In this document: positions 7,976 to 18,319 of the stretch, in pieces
Layout: each line of letters begins with the position of its first letter
How positions within the stretch are numbered: position 1 is the stretch's first letter
NCBI RefSeq assembly: GCF_008124835.1
Contig: NZ_VNHW01000010.1
Location: 62,001-126,000, forward strand
Length of the DNA stretch: 64,000 bases
Origin: Blastococcus xanthinilyticus
Lineage (GTDB): Bacteria > Actinomycetota > Actinomycetes > Mycobacteriales > Geodermatophilaceae
Direction: 5' to 3'
The notes under the pieces: generated by a model
The model's input: the letters and a program-made list of their open reading frames with translations, nothing else
Databases searched by the model: none
Told to the model about the DNA's origin: nothing
Program-made: the position numbers and the translations under genes

Positions 7976-8262
7976 CTCCGGAGCGCACCCCCGACGGGCG
8001 GTACGTCGTCGTCGACGGCCGGCGCTGGCGCACCGCGGACCCCGCGCTCCCGGACGACGTCCGCGCCCGGTTGCTGCACCACCTCGGCGTCGCGCGCTCG
8101 GCGGTGCGGAGCGCGCCGGACGACGCCGCGGTGGCCGCCGCCCGTGCCCGGGTGCAGCTGGCCAAGACCGGGCTGGGGGAGCGCGGCACCGCCTGGTGGG
8201 AGCAGTCGGACGCGGAACGACGGGACCGCTGGGAGACGGCGCTGCGCGCGCTGGGGGGTTGA
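7972..8262 (+). CDS. Conserved small hypothetical protein
   Basis: The 96-aa product begins MTPERTPDGRYVVVDGRRWR and contains DPALPDDVRARLLHHLGVARSA and GTAWWEQSDAERRDRWETAL. This small, Trp/Arg-rich protein type recurs in actinobacteria, sometimes labelled 'biopolymer transporter Tol'; I see no transport domain and no signal peptide, so I leave it unassigned. It is translationally coupled to the sirtuin gene by ATGA overlap. Confidence 0.72.
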   Translation: MTPERTPDGRYVVVDGRRWRTADPALPDDVRARLLHHLGVARSAVRSAPDDAAVAAARARVQLAKTGLGERGTAWWEQSDAERRDRWETALRALGG

Positions 8263-8293
8263 CCCCGCCCCGGACCGGGCAGGAACCGCCGCG

Positions 8294-9214
8294 ATGCAGA
8301 CCTTCGTGCCGGTGGCCGACTTCGAGGAGAGCGCGCGGCTGCTGGACTCCCCGCGGCTGGGCAAGCAGCGGGTCGAGACGCTGCAGATCCTGCGGGCGAT
8401 CGAGCTGCCCGACTACGGCTGGGCCAGCCACCCCGCGGTCGCGATGTGGCGCGGCCGGACGGCGGCGCTGGTCGGCTACGGGCTGGCGATGGTGCGGGTC
8501 TGGCGCGAGCGCGGGTTCGCCGACTCGACCGAGACGCTGATCGGGGAGTTCGCCCCCGACGTCGTGGGCGTGCCGCAGGCGGAGCTCGCCGCCGCCGGGC
8601 TGCTGCCGTCGTGGGTCGGCAACGAGGCGCTGCACCTCTCCCACCGGTCCAACCTGCTCGCCAAGGACCCGGAGTTCTACCGGGGCCGGTTCACCGAGCT
8701 GTTCGGCCCCGAACCCGACGACCTGCCCTACGTGTGGCCCGGCGCCGACGACGTGCCGCCCGCGCCGGAGCCTGCGGGCGCGCGCGTCTGGGTGGTGCGG
8801 CCGCGGGCGCACACCGAGCTCGGCGCGTGCCTGGCGGCGGGCGTGGTCGGCCTGGGTACCCAGTCGGGCATCGACGTCGACGCCACCGGGATGGAGCCCG
8901 CCGAGCTCCGGGCGCTGGCCAAGGAGATCTCCGGCCGCCGCCCGGCCAAGGACCTGCGCCAGCTCTCGGCCTTCCTCGACGAGATGGCGCCCGGTGACCC
9001 GGTCGCGCTGCCCATCGAGCACGGCGCCGGGCTGCTCCTCGGCGAGGTGGTGGGGGACTACCTCTTCCAGGGCCGGGAGCTGCTGCCGCACCGCCGTCCG
9101 GCCCGCTGGGACCGGGTGGTGCCGCGCTCGGCGGTCCGCCCGCCGGCGACGCTGCAGGATCCGCGGGCGCTGTTCCAGGTCATCCTCGACCCGGCGGTGC
9201 TGGCTCCCCGCTGA
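8294..9214 (+). CDS. MSMEG_6728-type glycosylase-like domain fused to an EVE/PUA-like domain
   Basis: The first ~130 of 306 residues match the MSMEG_6728 family, related to pyrimidine-dimer glycosylase/endonuclease V: MQTFVPVADFEESARLLDSP, LGKQRVETLQILRAIELPDY, GWASHPAVAMWRGR. The C-terminal half (about 165-300: VWVVRPRAHTELGACLAAGV, LRQLSAFLDEMAPGDPVALP, ALFQVI) looks like the EVE/PUA-like nucleic-acid-reading domain found at the N-terminus of Mrr-type nucleases. A Pro/Ala-rich linker (DVPPAPEPAGA) joins them. The fusion suggests recognition of modified or damaged bases, but activity is not demonstrated. The ATG at 8294 keeps the conserved MQTF start. The 3' end overlaps the convergent kinase gene by 35 bp. 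Confidence 0.75.
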   Translation: MQTFVPVADFEESARLLDSPRLGKQRVETLQILRAIELPDYGWASHPAVAMWRGRTAALVGYGLAMVRVWRERGFADSTETLIGEFAPDVVGVPQAELAAAGLLPSWVGNEALHLSHRSNLLAKDPEFYRGRFTELFGPEPDDLPYVWPGADDVPPAPEPAGARVWVVRPRAHTELGACLAAGVVGLGTQSGIDVDATGMEPAELRALAKEISGRRPAKDLRQLSAFLDEMAPGDPVALPIEHGAGLLLGEVVGDYLFQGRELLPHRRPARWDRVVPRSAVRPPATLQDPRALFQVILDPAVLAPR

Positions 9215-10046
9215 CCTCGGCCAGCCGCGCGTCGGCGGCGGACCGCAGGGCGGGGTGCCCGAGGGCGGCGACCCGGGTCCAGGCCGCGGCGTGCAGCCGG
9301 CGGAGCTCCAGCCACGGGGCCAGCTCCGCGTCGTCCGGGGCGCCGAGGGCATCCAGGGCGGCCCGGCCGTCCAGCCGGGAGGTGGCGCGCAGGCAGGCGA
9401 GATCCCACTCGCGCGGGCCGCTGCAGGTGTCCTCGAGGTCGGTCCAGCACCAGCCGCCGGGGGTGGCCAGCAGGTTGCCCGGATGGGCGTCGCCGTGCAG
9501 CACCTGCGCGGGGCCGGCGAGCCGGGGGAGCAGCCGCTCCAGGTGCCCGGCCACGGCGGCGAGCTGCCGTTCCGGCACGCCCCACCCCGCGCCCCGGCGG
9601 AGGAACGAGGCCAGGTCGTCCAGCGGGGTGGCCAGCGGCCGCCCGCCGACCGGCATGGCGCCGAGGACGCCGTGCAGGTCGGCGAGGGCGGCGGCGACCT
9701 CGGCCGGGCCGGGAGCCTCCGGGAGCACCTCGACGTGCGTCCAGAACGACAGCACCACGCCCTGGTGCCGGTGCGGCCCCGGCGGCAGGACCGCGCTCGG
9801 CGGGACGACGGCGGCCCCCGCCGCGGCCAGCGCGCCGGCCAGGGCGACCTCCCGGGCGGCGTGCCGCTCGGCGTCCGGGCGGAGCTCCCGGGTCAGCGTC
9901 AGCACGCGGGCGACCACCGGTGCCGGCCGCAGGTGCAGGACGACGTTGATGCCGTCCTGCAGCAGGTGCGGCTCGGTGGCCAGCCCGTGGGCGGCCGCGA
10001 CCGCCCGCGCGGCCGCCACGGCCATGCCGATCCGGGCGGCGCTCAC
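9180..10046 (-). CDS. Aminoglycoside-phosphotransferase-family small-molecule kinase
   Basis: The 288-aa protein has the APH/choline-kinase fold. The catalytic loop is HGDAHPGNLL (about 188-197), followed by the metal-binding WTDLEDTCSGPREWDLA, where Asp takes the DFG-like position. The N-lobe has VLHLRPAPVVARVLTLT with the expected strand pattern. The substrate cannot be predicted. The GTG start overlaps the stop of the upstream thioesterase gene (GTGA), so it is the last gene of a three-gene operon with a glyoxalase-like gene and a thioesterase. Confidence 0.82.
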   Translation of the reverse strand: MSAARIGMAVAAARAVAAAHGLATEPHLLQDGINVVLHLRPAPVVARVLTLTRELRPDAERHAAREVALAGALAAAGAAVVPPSAVLPPGPHRHQGVVLSFWTHVEVLPEAPGPAEVAAALADLHGVLGAMPVGGRPLATPLDDLASFLRRGAGWGVPERQLAAVAGHLERLLPRLAGPAQVLHGDAHPGNLLATPGGWCWTDLEDTCSGPREWDLACLRATSRLDGRAALDALGAPDDAELAPWLELRRLHAAAWTRVAALGHPALRSAADARLAEVSGEPAPPGRG

Positions 10047-10456
10047 GCCCCGGGCAGCGGCACGTTCTGCAGTCGCACCTGGCCGCGGGCGACGAGCTTG
10101 CCGTCCTCCCGCGTCAGGCTGACCTGCCACAGCTGCTGGGTGCGGCCCTGCTGGATCGGCTCGGCGACGACGTCCACCCGCCCGGCGGTGACGCTGCGCA
10201 GGAAGTCGGTGTTGTTGTTGACGCCGACGGCGAACTGGCCGCGCTCGCGCACCGCCGCGCTGGCCCCGATGCTCGCCGCGGACTCGATGATCGCGCAGTA
10301 GACGCCGCCGTGGACCACGCCCCACGGGGTGTGCTGGTCGGGCCCGAGCTCGGCCCGGCCGGTCACCCGGGTGCCGCTGGCCTCCACCGGGTCGAAGCCG
10401 GTCGCGGCGACGAACGGGCCGGCCGCGGCCCGCGCCACCGGGGGGAGGTCGCTCAC
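10043..10456 (-). CDS. PaaI-family hotdog thioesterase
   Basis: The 137-aa protein has the PaaI hotdog signature: TPWGVVHGGVYCAIIESAAS (residues about 43-62) and the partner strand VGVNNNTDFLRSVTAGRVDV. Family members hydrolyse aryl- or acyl-CoA thioesters. The GTG start at 10456 overlaps the stop of the upstream VOC gene; a second GTG at 10465 is possible. It is translationally coupled on both sides. Confidence 0.85.
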   Translation of the reverse strand: MSDLPPVARAAAGPFVAATGFDPVEASGTRVTGRAELGPDQHTPWGVVHGGVYCAIIESAASIGASAAVRERGQFAVGVNNNTDFLRSVTAGRVDVVAEPIQQGRTQQLWQVSLTREDGKLVARGQVRLQNVPLPGA

Positions 10457-10809
10457 GCGTCCCACACCAGGCAGAAGGGGTGGCCGACCGGGTCGGCGTA
10501 GACCCGGAAGTCGCCGCCGCCCCCGGGCAGCGGCCGGGCGCCCAGGGCCAGCGCCTTCGGCTCGGCCTCGCCGATGTCGGCGACCCGGATGTCGAGGTGG
10601 AACTGCTGCGGCCGCGCCGGGTCCGGCCAGTCCGGCGGCTGCAGGTCCGGTGCCTGCTGGAAGGCGATCCGGTACCCCGCGCCGGTCACCACCACCCAGT
10701 CGTCGCCGGGCTCGCCCTTCACCTCCATGCCGAGCAGGTCCGCGTAGAAGGTGGCGAGCGCGTGGGCGTCAGGGGCGTCGATGACGACGGAGTGCAGCTG
10801 ACCGATCAT
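10453..10809 (-). CDS. VOC-superfamily (glyoxalase/bleomycin-resistance-like) protein
   Basis: The 118-aa single-domain protein begins MIGQLHSVVIDAPDAHALATFYADLLGM, then QFHLDIRVADIGEAEPKALALGA and ends RVYADPVGHPFCLVW, a full VOC module. The DPVGHPFCLV ending is typical of actinobacterial glyoxalase-like proteins of unknown substrate. It is the first gene of the operon with the thioesterase and kinase. Confidence 0.85.
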   Translation of the reverse strand: MIGQLHSVVIDAPDAHALATFYADLLGMEVKGEPGDDWVVVTGAGYRIAFQQAPDLQPPDWPDPARPQQFHLDIRVADIGEAEPKALALGARPLPGGGGDFRVYADPVGHPFCLVWDA

Positions 10810-10946
10810 GGGCCCATCCTGGCTTCCGGGGACGGCGGAGGACAGCGGGAGCCCGGCCACCGGTCGCAGCGATCCGGCCCCCGGCTGCGGGCCCGGGGGC
10901 GCGTGGCCCAGGATCGGTCCGTGCCCGCCTGCTCCGGACCCGCCCG

Positions 10947-11627
10947 ATGACCGCCCCCACGCTGGGCTCGCTGCGCTGGCTGCCCGCCGCCGAGCGGCCC
11001 GACCTGCTGGCCGCGCCGGTCGCGGCCGCGCTGCCCGCACTGACCGCCGCCGCCTGGGTCGCCGAGATCGACGCCGACCTCGCCGACACCACCGCCTTCT
11101 CCGACGCCTACGCGGTGCCGCTCGCGGCGTCGGCCAACTGCGTGGTCGTCGCGGCCCGGCGGGCGGGGGAGACCACGCTGGCCGCGTGCGTCGTGCTGGC
11201 CACCACCCGCGCCGACGTCAACGGGCTGGTGCGCCGGCACCTCGGGGCCCGCAAGACCTCGTTCGCGCCGCAGGACGTCGCCGTCGCCGAGAGCGGCATG
11301 GCCTTCGGCGGGATCACCCCGGTCGGCCTGCCCGGGTCGTGGCCGCTGCTGGTCGACGCCGCCGTCGCCGCGGCCGACCTGGTCGTCGTGGGCTCGGGGA
11401 TCCGCGGCAGCAAGCTGGCGGTGCCGGGCACGGCGCTCGCGGCGCTGCCCGGCGCGCAGGTCCTCGACGGGCTGGGGCAGCCGCCGGCCGCGCCCGCCCC
11501 GCCCGCCGCGCCGCGCGAGCGGGCACCGGACGACAGCGACGTCGGCTGGGGGGAGCGGCCCTCCGACGTCTCCGACGACGACCGGCGCTACCTCGAGGAC
11601 CGCCCGCCGCACTGGGGGAGCGACTGA
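10947..11627 (+). CDS. YbaK/EbsC-type aminoacyl-tRNA deacylase-like protein with acidic tail
   Basis: The first ~175 of 226 residues match the YbaK/EbsC (Cys-tRNA(Pro)/Ala-tRNA deacylase-like) fold, with LAASANCVVVAARRAGETTL, FAPQDVAVAESGMAFGGITPVGLP and DLVVVGSGIRGSKLAVPG. The C-terminal ~45 residues are disordered, Pro/Ala-rich then acidic (DDSDVGWGERP, DDDRRYLEDRPPHWGSD); the ending is a motif I recognise from other actinobacterial proteins. It probably edits mischarged tRNA. The ATG at 10947 gives the full fold. Confidence 0.78.
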   Translation: MTAPTLGSLRWLPAAERPDLLAAPVAAALPALTAAAWVAEIDADLADTTAFSDAYAVPLAASANCVVVAARRAGETTLAACVVLATTRADVNGLVRRHLGARKTSFAPQDVAVAESGMAFGGITPVGLPGSWPLLVDAAVAAADLVVVGSGIRGSKLAVPGTALAALPGAQVLDGLGQPPAAPAPPAAPRERAPDDSDVGWGERPSDVSDDDRRYLEDRPPHWGSD

Positions 11628-11636
11628 GCGCGGAGC

Positions 11637-12062
11637 TCAGCGCGCCGGCGGGGTGGCCGGGCCCTCCGGGTCCAGCCCCTGCTGGGCGCGCAGCAGGTCG
11701 CGGATCTCGGTGAGGAGCTCCAGCTCGGTGGGGCCGACGGGGCCCGCCTCCTCGCCGCGGGCCCGGCGCTCGAACAGCCGGTGGATCGGCAGCACGACCA
11801 GGAAGTAGACGACCGTCGCGGTCAGCACGAAGGTGATGACGGTGCTGAGGAACGCCCCCCAGGTGAACTGCTGATCGTCCACCTCCAGCACGCCGCCCAG
11901 CTCGCCACCGCCGCCGAGCAACCCGATGAGGGGCCGCAGGAACGAGTCGGCGAACGAGGTGACCACGGCGGTGAACGCCGAGCCGATGACGACGGCCACC
12001 GCGAGGTCGACGACGTTGCCGCGGAACAGGAAGTCCTTGAAACCGTTCAGCACGCCGACCAT
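11637..12062 (-). CDS. mscL: Large-conductance mechanosensitive channel MscL
   Basis: The 141-aa protein is a standard MscL: N-terminal amphipathic MVGVLNGFKDFLFRGNVVDLAVAVVIGSAF (N-terminus plus pore helix TM1), a periplasmic loop with LGGVLEVDDQQFTWGAFLSTVI, TM2 VLTATVVYFLVVLPIHRLFER, and a C-terminal helical bundle (TELELLTEIRDLLRAQ). It opens on membrane tension to release solutes at osmotic downshock. Length and motifs match the family; the ATG at 12062 is the only suitable start. Confidence 0.96.
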   Translation of the reverse strand: MVGVLNGFKDFLFRGNVVDLAVAVVIGSAFTAVVTSFADSFLRPLIGLLGGGGELGGVLEVDDQQFTWGAFLSTVITFVLTATVVYFLVVLPIHRLFERRARGEEAGPVGPTELELLTEIRDLLRAQQGLDPEGPATPPAR

Positions 12063-12085
12063 CCAGCCACACCCGAGCCGGTTCC

Positions 12086-12715
12086 TCAGCCCGGGGGTGG
12101 CGGCAGGCTGACCGTCAGCGTCGCGGTGGCGGCCGCCGTCGCGAGCCGGGCCGCCGTCTCCGGGTCGACGGCGAGCAGCAGCAACCCGGCGCCCGGGGCG
12201 TCGCCGCCGTCCGCTCCCGGTGCCGCGAGGACCAGCGCGGCCGAGGCGACCCGCTCGGCGGTGCTCCCCTCGGCGCCGGCCGCCAGGACGTCGACCCGGT
12301 CCCCGGTGCGCACGAGGGCGGCGACCGCGAGGTCGGCCAGCCGCACGGGCGCCGCGACCTGGCCGGCCGGCAGCTGGTCGGTGAGCCCGGGGCCGACCAG
12401 CCGGGCGTCGGTCAGCGGTTCCCCCGCCCGGACCGGGCCGGCGAGGACCCGGCGCAGCAGCACGTCCGGGGTGCCCGCCACGCCGTCGGGCACCGCCGCC
12501 GCCGGGAGCCGGACCACGCGCAGGTGGTCGGCGCCCAGCGCGGTACCGGCCGGGAGGGGGACGGCGGCCACCACGACCGGGGAGCCCGGCGGCGGGCGTC
12601 CGGCCGGCGCCGTCCCGGGCCGCATCGCGAGCACCAGGGCCATTACGGCCAGTGCGGCGGCGACCGCCCGCCGGGCGGCGAGCAGCGGGAACCGGGGCCG
12701 GCGCAGGCGGGGCAT
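12086..12715 (-). CDS. SAF-domain protein, CpaB/RcpC-like
   Basis: The 209-aa protein has an N-terminal membrane anchor (RRAVAAALAVMALVLAMRPG) followed by a SAF domain (VVVAAVPLPAGTALGADHLRVVRLP) and an RcpC-like segment (LVRTGDRVDVLAAG). CpaB/RcpC proteins are periplasmic components of Flp/tad pilus systems, but no tad genes are nearby, and such orphan actinobacterial versions remain uncharacterised. It lies 23 bp upstream of mscL on the same strand. Confidence 0.75.
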   Translation of the reverse strand: MPRLRRPRFPLLAARRAVAAALAVMALVLAMRPGTAPAGRPPPGSPVVVAAVPLPAGTALGADHLRVVRLPAAAVPDGVAGTPDVLLRRVLAGPVRAGEPLTDARLVGPGLTDQLPAGQVAAPVRLADLAVAALVRTGDRVDVLAAGAEGSTAERVASAALVLAAPGADGGDAPGAGLLLLAVDPETAARLATAAATATLTVSLPPPPG

Positions 12716-12771
12716 GCGCCCACCGTGCCGGTGCGGGGAGGCCGGGTGGGCCGGCTACCCGGTGCTGTGGA

Positions 12772-12799
12772 CGGGCGCCGTCCCTGTGGACGGCGCCCG
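12772..12799 (-). terminator. 12-bp perfect hairpin downstream of the FmdB-like gene
   Basis: CGGGCGCCGTCC-CTGT-GGACGGCGCCCG folds into a perfect 12-bp stem with a 4-nt loop, 13 bp after the stop of the zinc-ribbon gene. No T-tract follows. Confidence 0.6.
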
Positions 12800-12811
12800 G
12801 CCGCGCGAGCG

Positions 12812-13144
12812 CTAGTTGGCGGCCTTGGCCGCGCTGCCGGAGGAGGACGCCGCCGGGGTGCTGGAGGAAGAGCCCGACGAGCTCTCCTTCGCCGGAGCCG
12901 GAGCCTTGTCCGACGACTTGTCGGCCGACGAGCTGCCGGCGCTCTCCGAGGCCGAGCTGCTCTTCCGGCTGTCGGTGCGGTAGAAGCCCGAGCCCTTGAA
13001 GACCACGCCCACCGACCCGTAGACCTTGCGCACCGGGGCGCCGCACTCCGGGCACTCGCTCACCGCCGCGTCGGTGAAGGACTGCACGACCTCGAACTGG
13101 TGCTTGCCCTCGGGGTTGGTGCAGGCGTACTGGTACGTGGGCAC
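12812..13144 (-). CDS. FmdB-family zinc-ribbon protein with Ser-rich tail
   Basis: The 110-aa protein starts VPTYQYACTNPEGKHQFEVVQ, then VSECPECGAPVRKVYGSVGVVFKGSGFYRTDSR: the FmdB putative regulatory zinc-ribbon. The first CxxC knuckle is incomplete (single Cys in YACTNPEGKH with His/Glu following), as is common in actinobacterial members; the second knuckle CPEC is intact. The last ~45 residues are low-complexity Ser/Ala/Lys. The GTG at 13144 is chosen because AGGGAGAG lies about 9 nt upstream and the family starts MPTYxYxC. Confidence 0.85.
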   Translation of the reverse strand: MPTYQYACTNPEGKHQFEVVQSFTDAAVSECPECGAPVRKVYGSVGVVFKGSGFYRTDSRKSSSASESAGSSSADKSSDKAPAPAKESSSGSSSSTPAASSSGSAAKAAN

Positions 13145-13353
13145 GACGTGGCTCTCCCTGGTCGAGCGGAGGTGGGTGCCGGGCTGGCACTCCCGCCCGG
13201 CGACTGCCAATGATGCGCCATGCATCGACCGTCGTCCACGTGCGGAGGCGAGTGTCCGGCCACCCCCTCCCCGTGCGGGTGACCGCGGAGCCGTGGTCCC
13301 GGCGCACTACGGTCGCGGCACGCACGTCCCCCGACGGATCCGCGAGGTGCCCC

Positions 13354-14136
13354 ATGCCCGACGCCACCGCCAGTGACCCTGCCGCCAGCGATGAGGTCTC
13401 CGTCCGGGTGTTCGGCGGACCGACCACGCTCATCGAGTACGGCGGCCTCCGGCTGCTCACCGACCCGACCTTCGACGGCCCCGGCGACTACCCCATCGGG
13501 CCCGGGCGCGTGCTGACCAAGACCGCCCCCTCCCCGGTCGGGCCCGCCGACGTCGGCCCGGTGGACGCGGTGCTGCTCTCCCACGACCAGCACCCCGACA
13601 ACCTGGACACCTCGGGCCGGGCGATGCTCGCCGACGTCCCGCTCGTCCTCACCACCGGCAGCGGCGCCGGCCGGCTGGGCGGTACCGCCCGCGGCCTCAC
13701 CCCCTGGAAGACCGTCGAGCTGCCGCGCCCCGACGGCGGCACCGTGACCGTGACGGCGACCCCGGCGCAGCACGGCCCCGAGGGCTGCGAGCCGGTCACC
13801 GGTGAGGTGATCGGCTTCCTCCTCACCGGCGCCGGCCTGCCGACGGTGCACGTCAGCGGCGACAACGCGTCGCTGGACGTGGTCCGGGAGATCGCCGCCC
13901 GCGTCGGCCCGGTCGACACCGCGGTGCTGTTCGCCGGGGCCGCCCGCACGGCGTTGTTCGACGGCGCGCTGCTCACCGTCGACGGCGCCCGGGCGGCCGA
14001 GGCCGCGGAGCTGCTCGGCGCCCGCCGCGTCGTCCCCGCCCACTGCGACAGCTGGGCGCACTTCACCGAGAGCCGCGACGACCTCGTGGCCGCCTTCACC
14101 GCCGCCGGGCTGGCCGACCGCCTCCAGCTGGGGTGA
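13354..14136 (+). CDS. MBL-fold metallo-hydrolase (UlaG-like) with altered metal motif
   Basis: The 260-aa protein follows the UlaG-type beta-lactamase fold: VRVFGGPTTLIEYGGLRLLTDPTFD, the metal loop LLSHDQHPDNLD, TPAQHGPEG, HVSGDNASLD, and PAHCDSWAHF near the end. In the related subfamily the loop usually reads SHDHHGDNLD, so the second His is Gln here; catalytic competence is uncertain. The ATG at 13354 is the only good start. It is divergent from the FmdB-like gene across about 210 bp. Confidence 0.8.
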   Translation: MPDATASDPAASDEVSVRVFGGPTTLIEYGGLRLLTDPTFDGPGDYPIGPGRVLTKTAPSPVGPADVGPVDAVLLSHDQHPDNLDTSGRAMLADVPLVLTTGSGAGRLGGTARGLTPWKTVELPRPDGGTVTVTATPAQHGPEGCEPVTGEVIGFLLTGAGLPTVHVSGDNASLDVVREIAARVGPVDTAVLFAGAARTALFDGALLTVDGARAAEAAELLGARRVVPAHCDSWAHFTESRDDLVAAFTAAGLADRLQLG

Positions 14137-14188
14137 ACCGCGGCGGACCCGCTCGACCAGCCGCGCGGGGCTTGGCACGATCGCGGTC

Positions 14189-14650
14189 GTGACCAGCGCA
14201 GCCGCCACCGACCAGCGGCTGCGCGACCTCGCCCGGCTGCGCCGGGTCCGTGACCGGATCGACCGCGAGTACGCCCAGCCGCTGGACGTCGAGGGCCTCG
14301 CCCGCGGCGCGCACATGTCCGCCGGTCACCTCAGCCGCGAGTTCCGGGCGGCCTTCGGGGAGTCCCCGTACGCCTACCTCATGACCCGGCGGATCGAGCG
14401 GGCGATGGCGCTGCTGCGCCGCGGCGACCTCACCGTCACCGAGGTCTGCTTCGCGGTCGGCTGCTCCTCGCTGGGCACGTTCAGCACCCGCTTCACCGAG
14501 CTGGTCGGCATGCCGCCCAGCGTCTACCGGCGGCAGGAGGGCCAGGCGACGGCGGGGATGCCGGCGTGCGTGGCCAAGCAGGTGACCAGACCGGTCAGGC
14601 TCCGTCATCGGTCAGGAATCGAGAAGCACCTCCCCGGGCGCCGTCCCTAG
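14189..14650 (+). CDS. AraC-family transcriptional regulator
   Basis: The 153-aa protein consists almost only of a double helix-turn-helix AraC domain: IDREYAQPLDVEGLARGAHMSAGHLSREFR and the second HTH DLTVTEVCFAVGCSSLGTFSTRFTELVGMPPSVYRR. There is no sensory N-terminal domain. In actinobacteria such stand-alone AraC proteins are commonly paired with a VOC gene that they regulate, and one follows 10 bp downstream. The GTG start at 14189 is by context. Confidence 0.85.
   Translation: MTSAAATDQRLRDLARLRRVRDRIDREYAQPLDVEGLARGAHMSAGHLSREFRAAFGESPYAYLMTRRIERAMALLRRGDLTVTEVCFAVGCSSLGTFSTRFTELVGMPPSVYRRQEGQATAGMPACVAKQVTRPVRLRHRSGIEKHLPGRRP
14611..14628 (+). promoter_or_regulatory. Candidate AraC binding site upstream of the VOC gene
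   Basis: GTCAGGAATCGAGAAGCA lies inside the end of the AraC coding region, 20 bp before the TAGCGT box at 14648-14653 of the VOC promoter. I recall a similar TCAGGA-n-TCGAGAAG element upstream of other AraC-linked VOC genes; that is memory, not a search result. Confidence 0.35.
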
Positions 14651-14660
14651 CGTGACCGGC

Positions 14661-15071
14661 ATGGACATCACCATCCACTCCAGCTTCCTGCCGCACACCG
14701 ACCCGGAGGCCTCGCTGGCCTTCTACCGGGACGTCCTCAGCTTCGAGGTCCGCCTCGACGTCGGCTACGAGGGGATGCGCTGGATCACCGTCGGCCCTCC
14801 CGGTCAGCCGGACACCGCCATCGTCCTGCACCCGCCGACCGCATCCCCGGGGCTCACCGACGACGACAAGCGCACGATCCAGGAGCTCATGGCCAAGGGC
14901 AGCTTCTTCGGCGTCAACCTCGCCAGCAAGGACCTCGACGCCACGTTCGCCACGCTGGAGCGCAGCGGCGCCGACATCGTCCAGGAGCCCACCGACCAGC
15001 CCTACGGCCTCCGCGACTGCGCCGTCCGCGACCCGGCGGGCAACATGATCCGCATCCAGCAGCTGGCCTGA
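14661..15071 (+). CDS. VOC-superfamily protein paired with AraC regulator
   Basis: The 136-aa protein begins [45 protein letters not shown], contains [29 protein letters not shown] and ends [17 protein letters not shown], a complete glyoxalase-like VOC module. The ATG at 14661 sits 7 nt after the TAGCGT box (14648-14653), suggesting a leaderless transcript; the GTG at 14652 is less likely. Function may be detoxification or antibiotic binding; the ligand is unknown. Confidence 0.87.
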   Translation: MDITIHSSFLPHTDPEASLAFYRDVLSFEVRLDVGYEGMRWITVGPPGQPDTAIVLHPPTASPGLTDDDKRTIQELMAKGSFFGVNLASKDLDATFATLERSGADIVQEPTDQPYGLRDCAVRDPAGNMIRIQQLA

Positions 15072-15083
15072 CGCGCTCCGGTC

Positions 15084-15794
15084 TCACCCGCCGTCGCGCA
15101 CCCGGAGGTGCTCGGCCAGCGCACCGGCCGCGGCGAGCATCGCCCGCCCGCGGCCGGTGAGCCGCTGCCGCCAGGCCTCCAGCGACCCGGCGAGCGCCTC
15201 GGTGCCGCCGGCCGTGCGCACCTGGTGCAGCACCGTGGCGATGTGCTCGAGCGGGTGCCCGCCGCGCCGGAGCAGGTGGGCGAGGGAGGCGTCGCGGACG
15301 TCGTCGGCGGTGAACCGGCGCTGGCCGGTGCGCGGGTCGCGGCCGGGCGCCAGGATGCCGATCCGCTCCCACGTCCGCAGGGTCGCCGGCGAGACCCCCA
15401 GCCGGTGCGCCAGTGCGCCGATCGCGACGGCGCCGTCCCGGCGTGCCGAGGCGGGCGGCTGCACGAGCGCGCCGGCGGCGGCCGAGACGGCGTCGAGGGT
15501 CTCCCGGTCGCGCAGCAGCTGGGCGTGGCTGCGGTCGATCTCGCGCAGCGCAGCGTCCAGGTCGCCGGCGTTGACCGCCCGCATGACCTGCCCGCCGGTC
15601 GCGTGGCCGTGCGCGGCGACCAGCGCGAGGTAGGCGCGCAGCGCGGAGGCGTGCGCGGCCGAGTAGCTGCGGTAGCCGCTGGGAGTGCGCTCGGCCGGCG
15701 GGAGGAAGCCGTCGCGCTCGTAGTTGCGCACCGCCTGCGTCGAGATCCCGTGCTCCCGAGCGAGGTGCACCGGGCGCAACGGCGTACCGGCCAC
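15084..15794 (-). CDS. TioE-family MerR regulator with two helix-turn-helix domains
   Basis: The 236-aa protein has two MerR-type DNA-binding modules: [38 protein letters not shown] (about 10-45) and [37 protein letters not shown] (about 125-160). This tandem arrangement is the TioE family. The GTG at 15794 is chosen because AGGGAGGT lies 4 nt upstream; two ATGs further upstream lack such a site. It is divergent from the UvrA-like gene, a pairing I recall from other actinobacteria, and likely controls it in response to a DNA-binding drug. Confidence 0.85.
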   Translation of the reverse strand: MAGTPLRPVHLAREHGISTQAVRNYERDGFLPPAERTPSGYRSYSAAHASALRAYLALVAAHGHATGGQVMRAVNAGDLDAALREIDRSHAQLLRDRETLDAVSAAAGALVQPPASARRDGAVAIGALAHRLGVSPATLRTWERIGILAPGRDPRTGQRRFTADDVRDASLAHLLRRGGHPLEHIATVLHQVRTAGGTEALAGSLEAWRQRLTGRGRAMLAAAGALAEHLRVRDGG

Positions 15795-15845
15795 CTGTAC
15801 CTCCCTTTGAGGGTCCATCGCCCTGCCCCCTTGCATCCGGAGAAG

Positions 15846-15876
15846 GAACGTTCAACGGGCCGTTCAGCGATACGGT
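15846..15876 (+). promoter_or_regulatory. Candidate promoter/operator between tioE-like and uvrA-like genes
   Basis: An inverted repeat GAACG-N10-CGTTC (15846-15865) lies directly upstream of a TACGGT -10 box (15871-15876), 40 bp before the UvrA-like start. A dyad placed just before the -10 box is what a MerR-type regulator would bind. Confidence 0.35.
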
Positions 15877-15915
15877 AGAACGCGCACCGTCGGCCCGCCC
15901 GAGACAGGAGATGCC

Positions 15916-18309
<2,394 letters not shown>

Positions 18310-18319
18310 GCGGCGCCGC

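Noticed and set aside
7130-9352. Long antisense frame over the sirtuin and glycosylase-like genes
   Set aside because: Low-complexity Arg/Gly/Ala composition with no domain; the plus-strand genes carry clear catalytic motifs.
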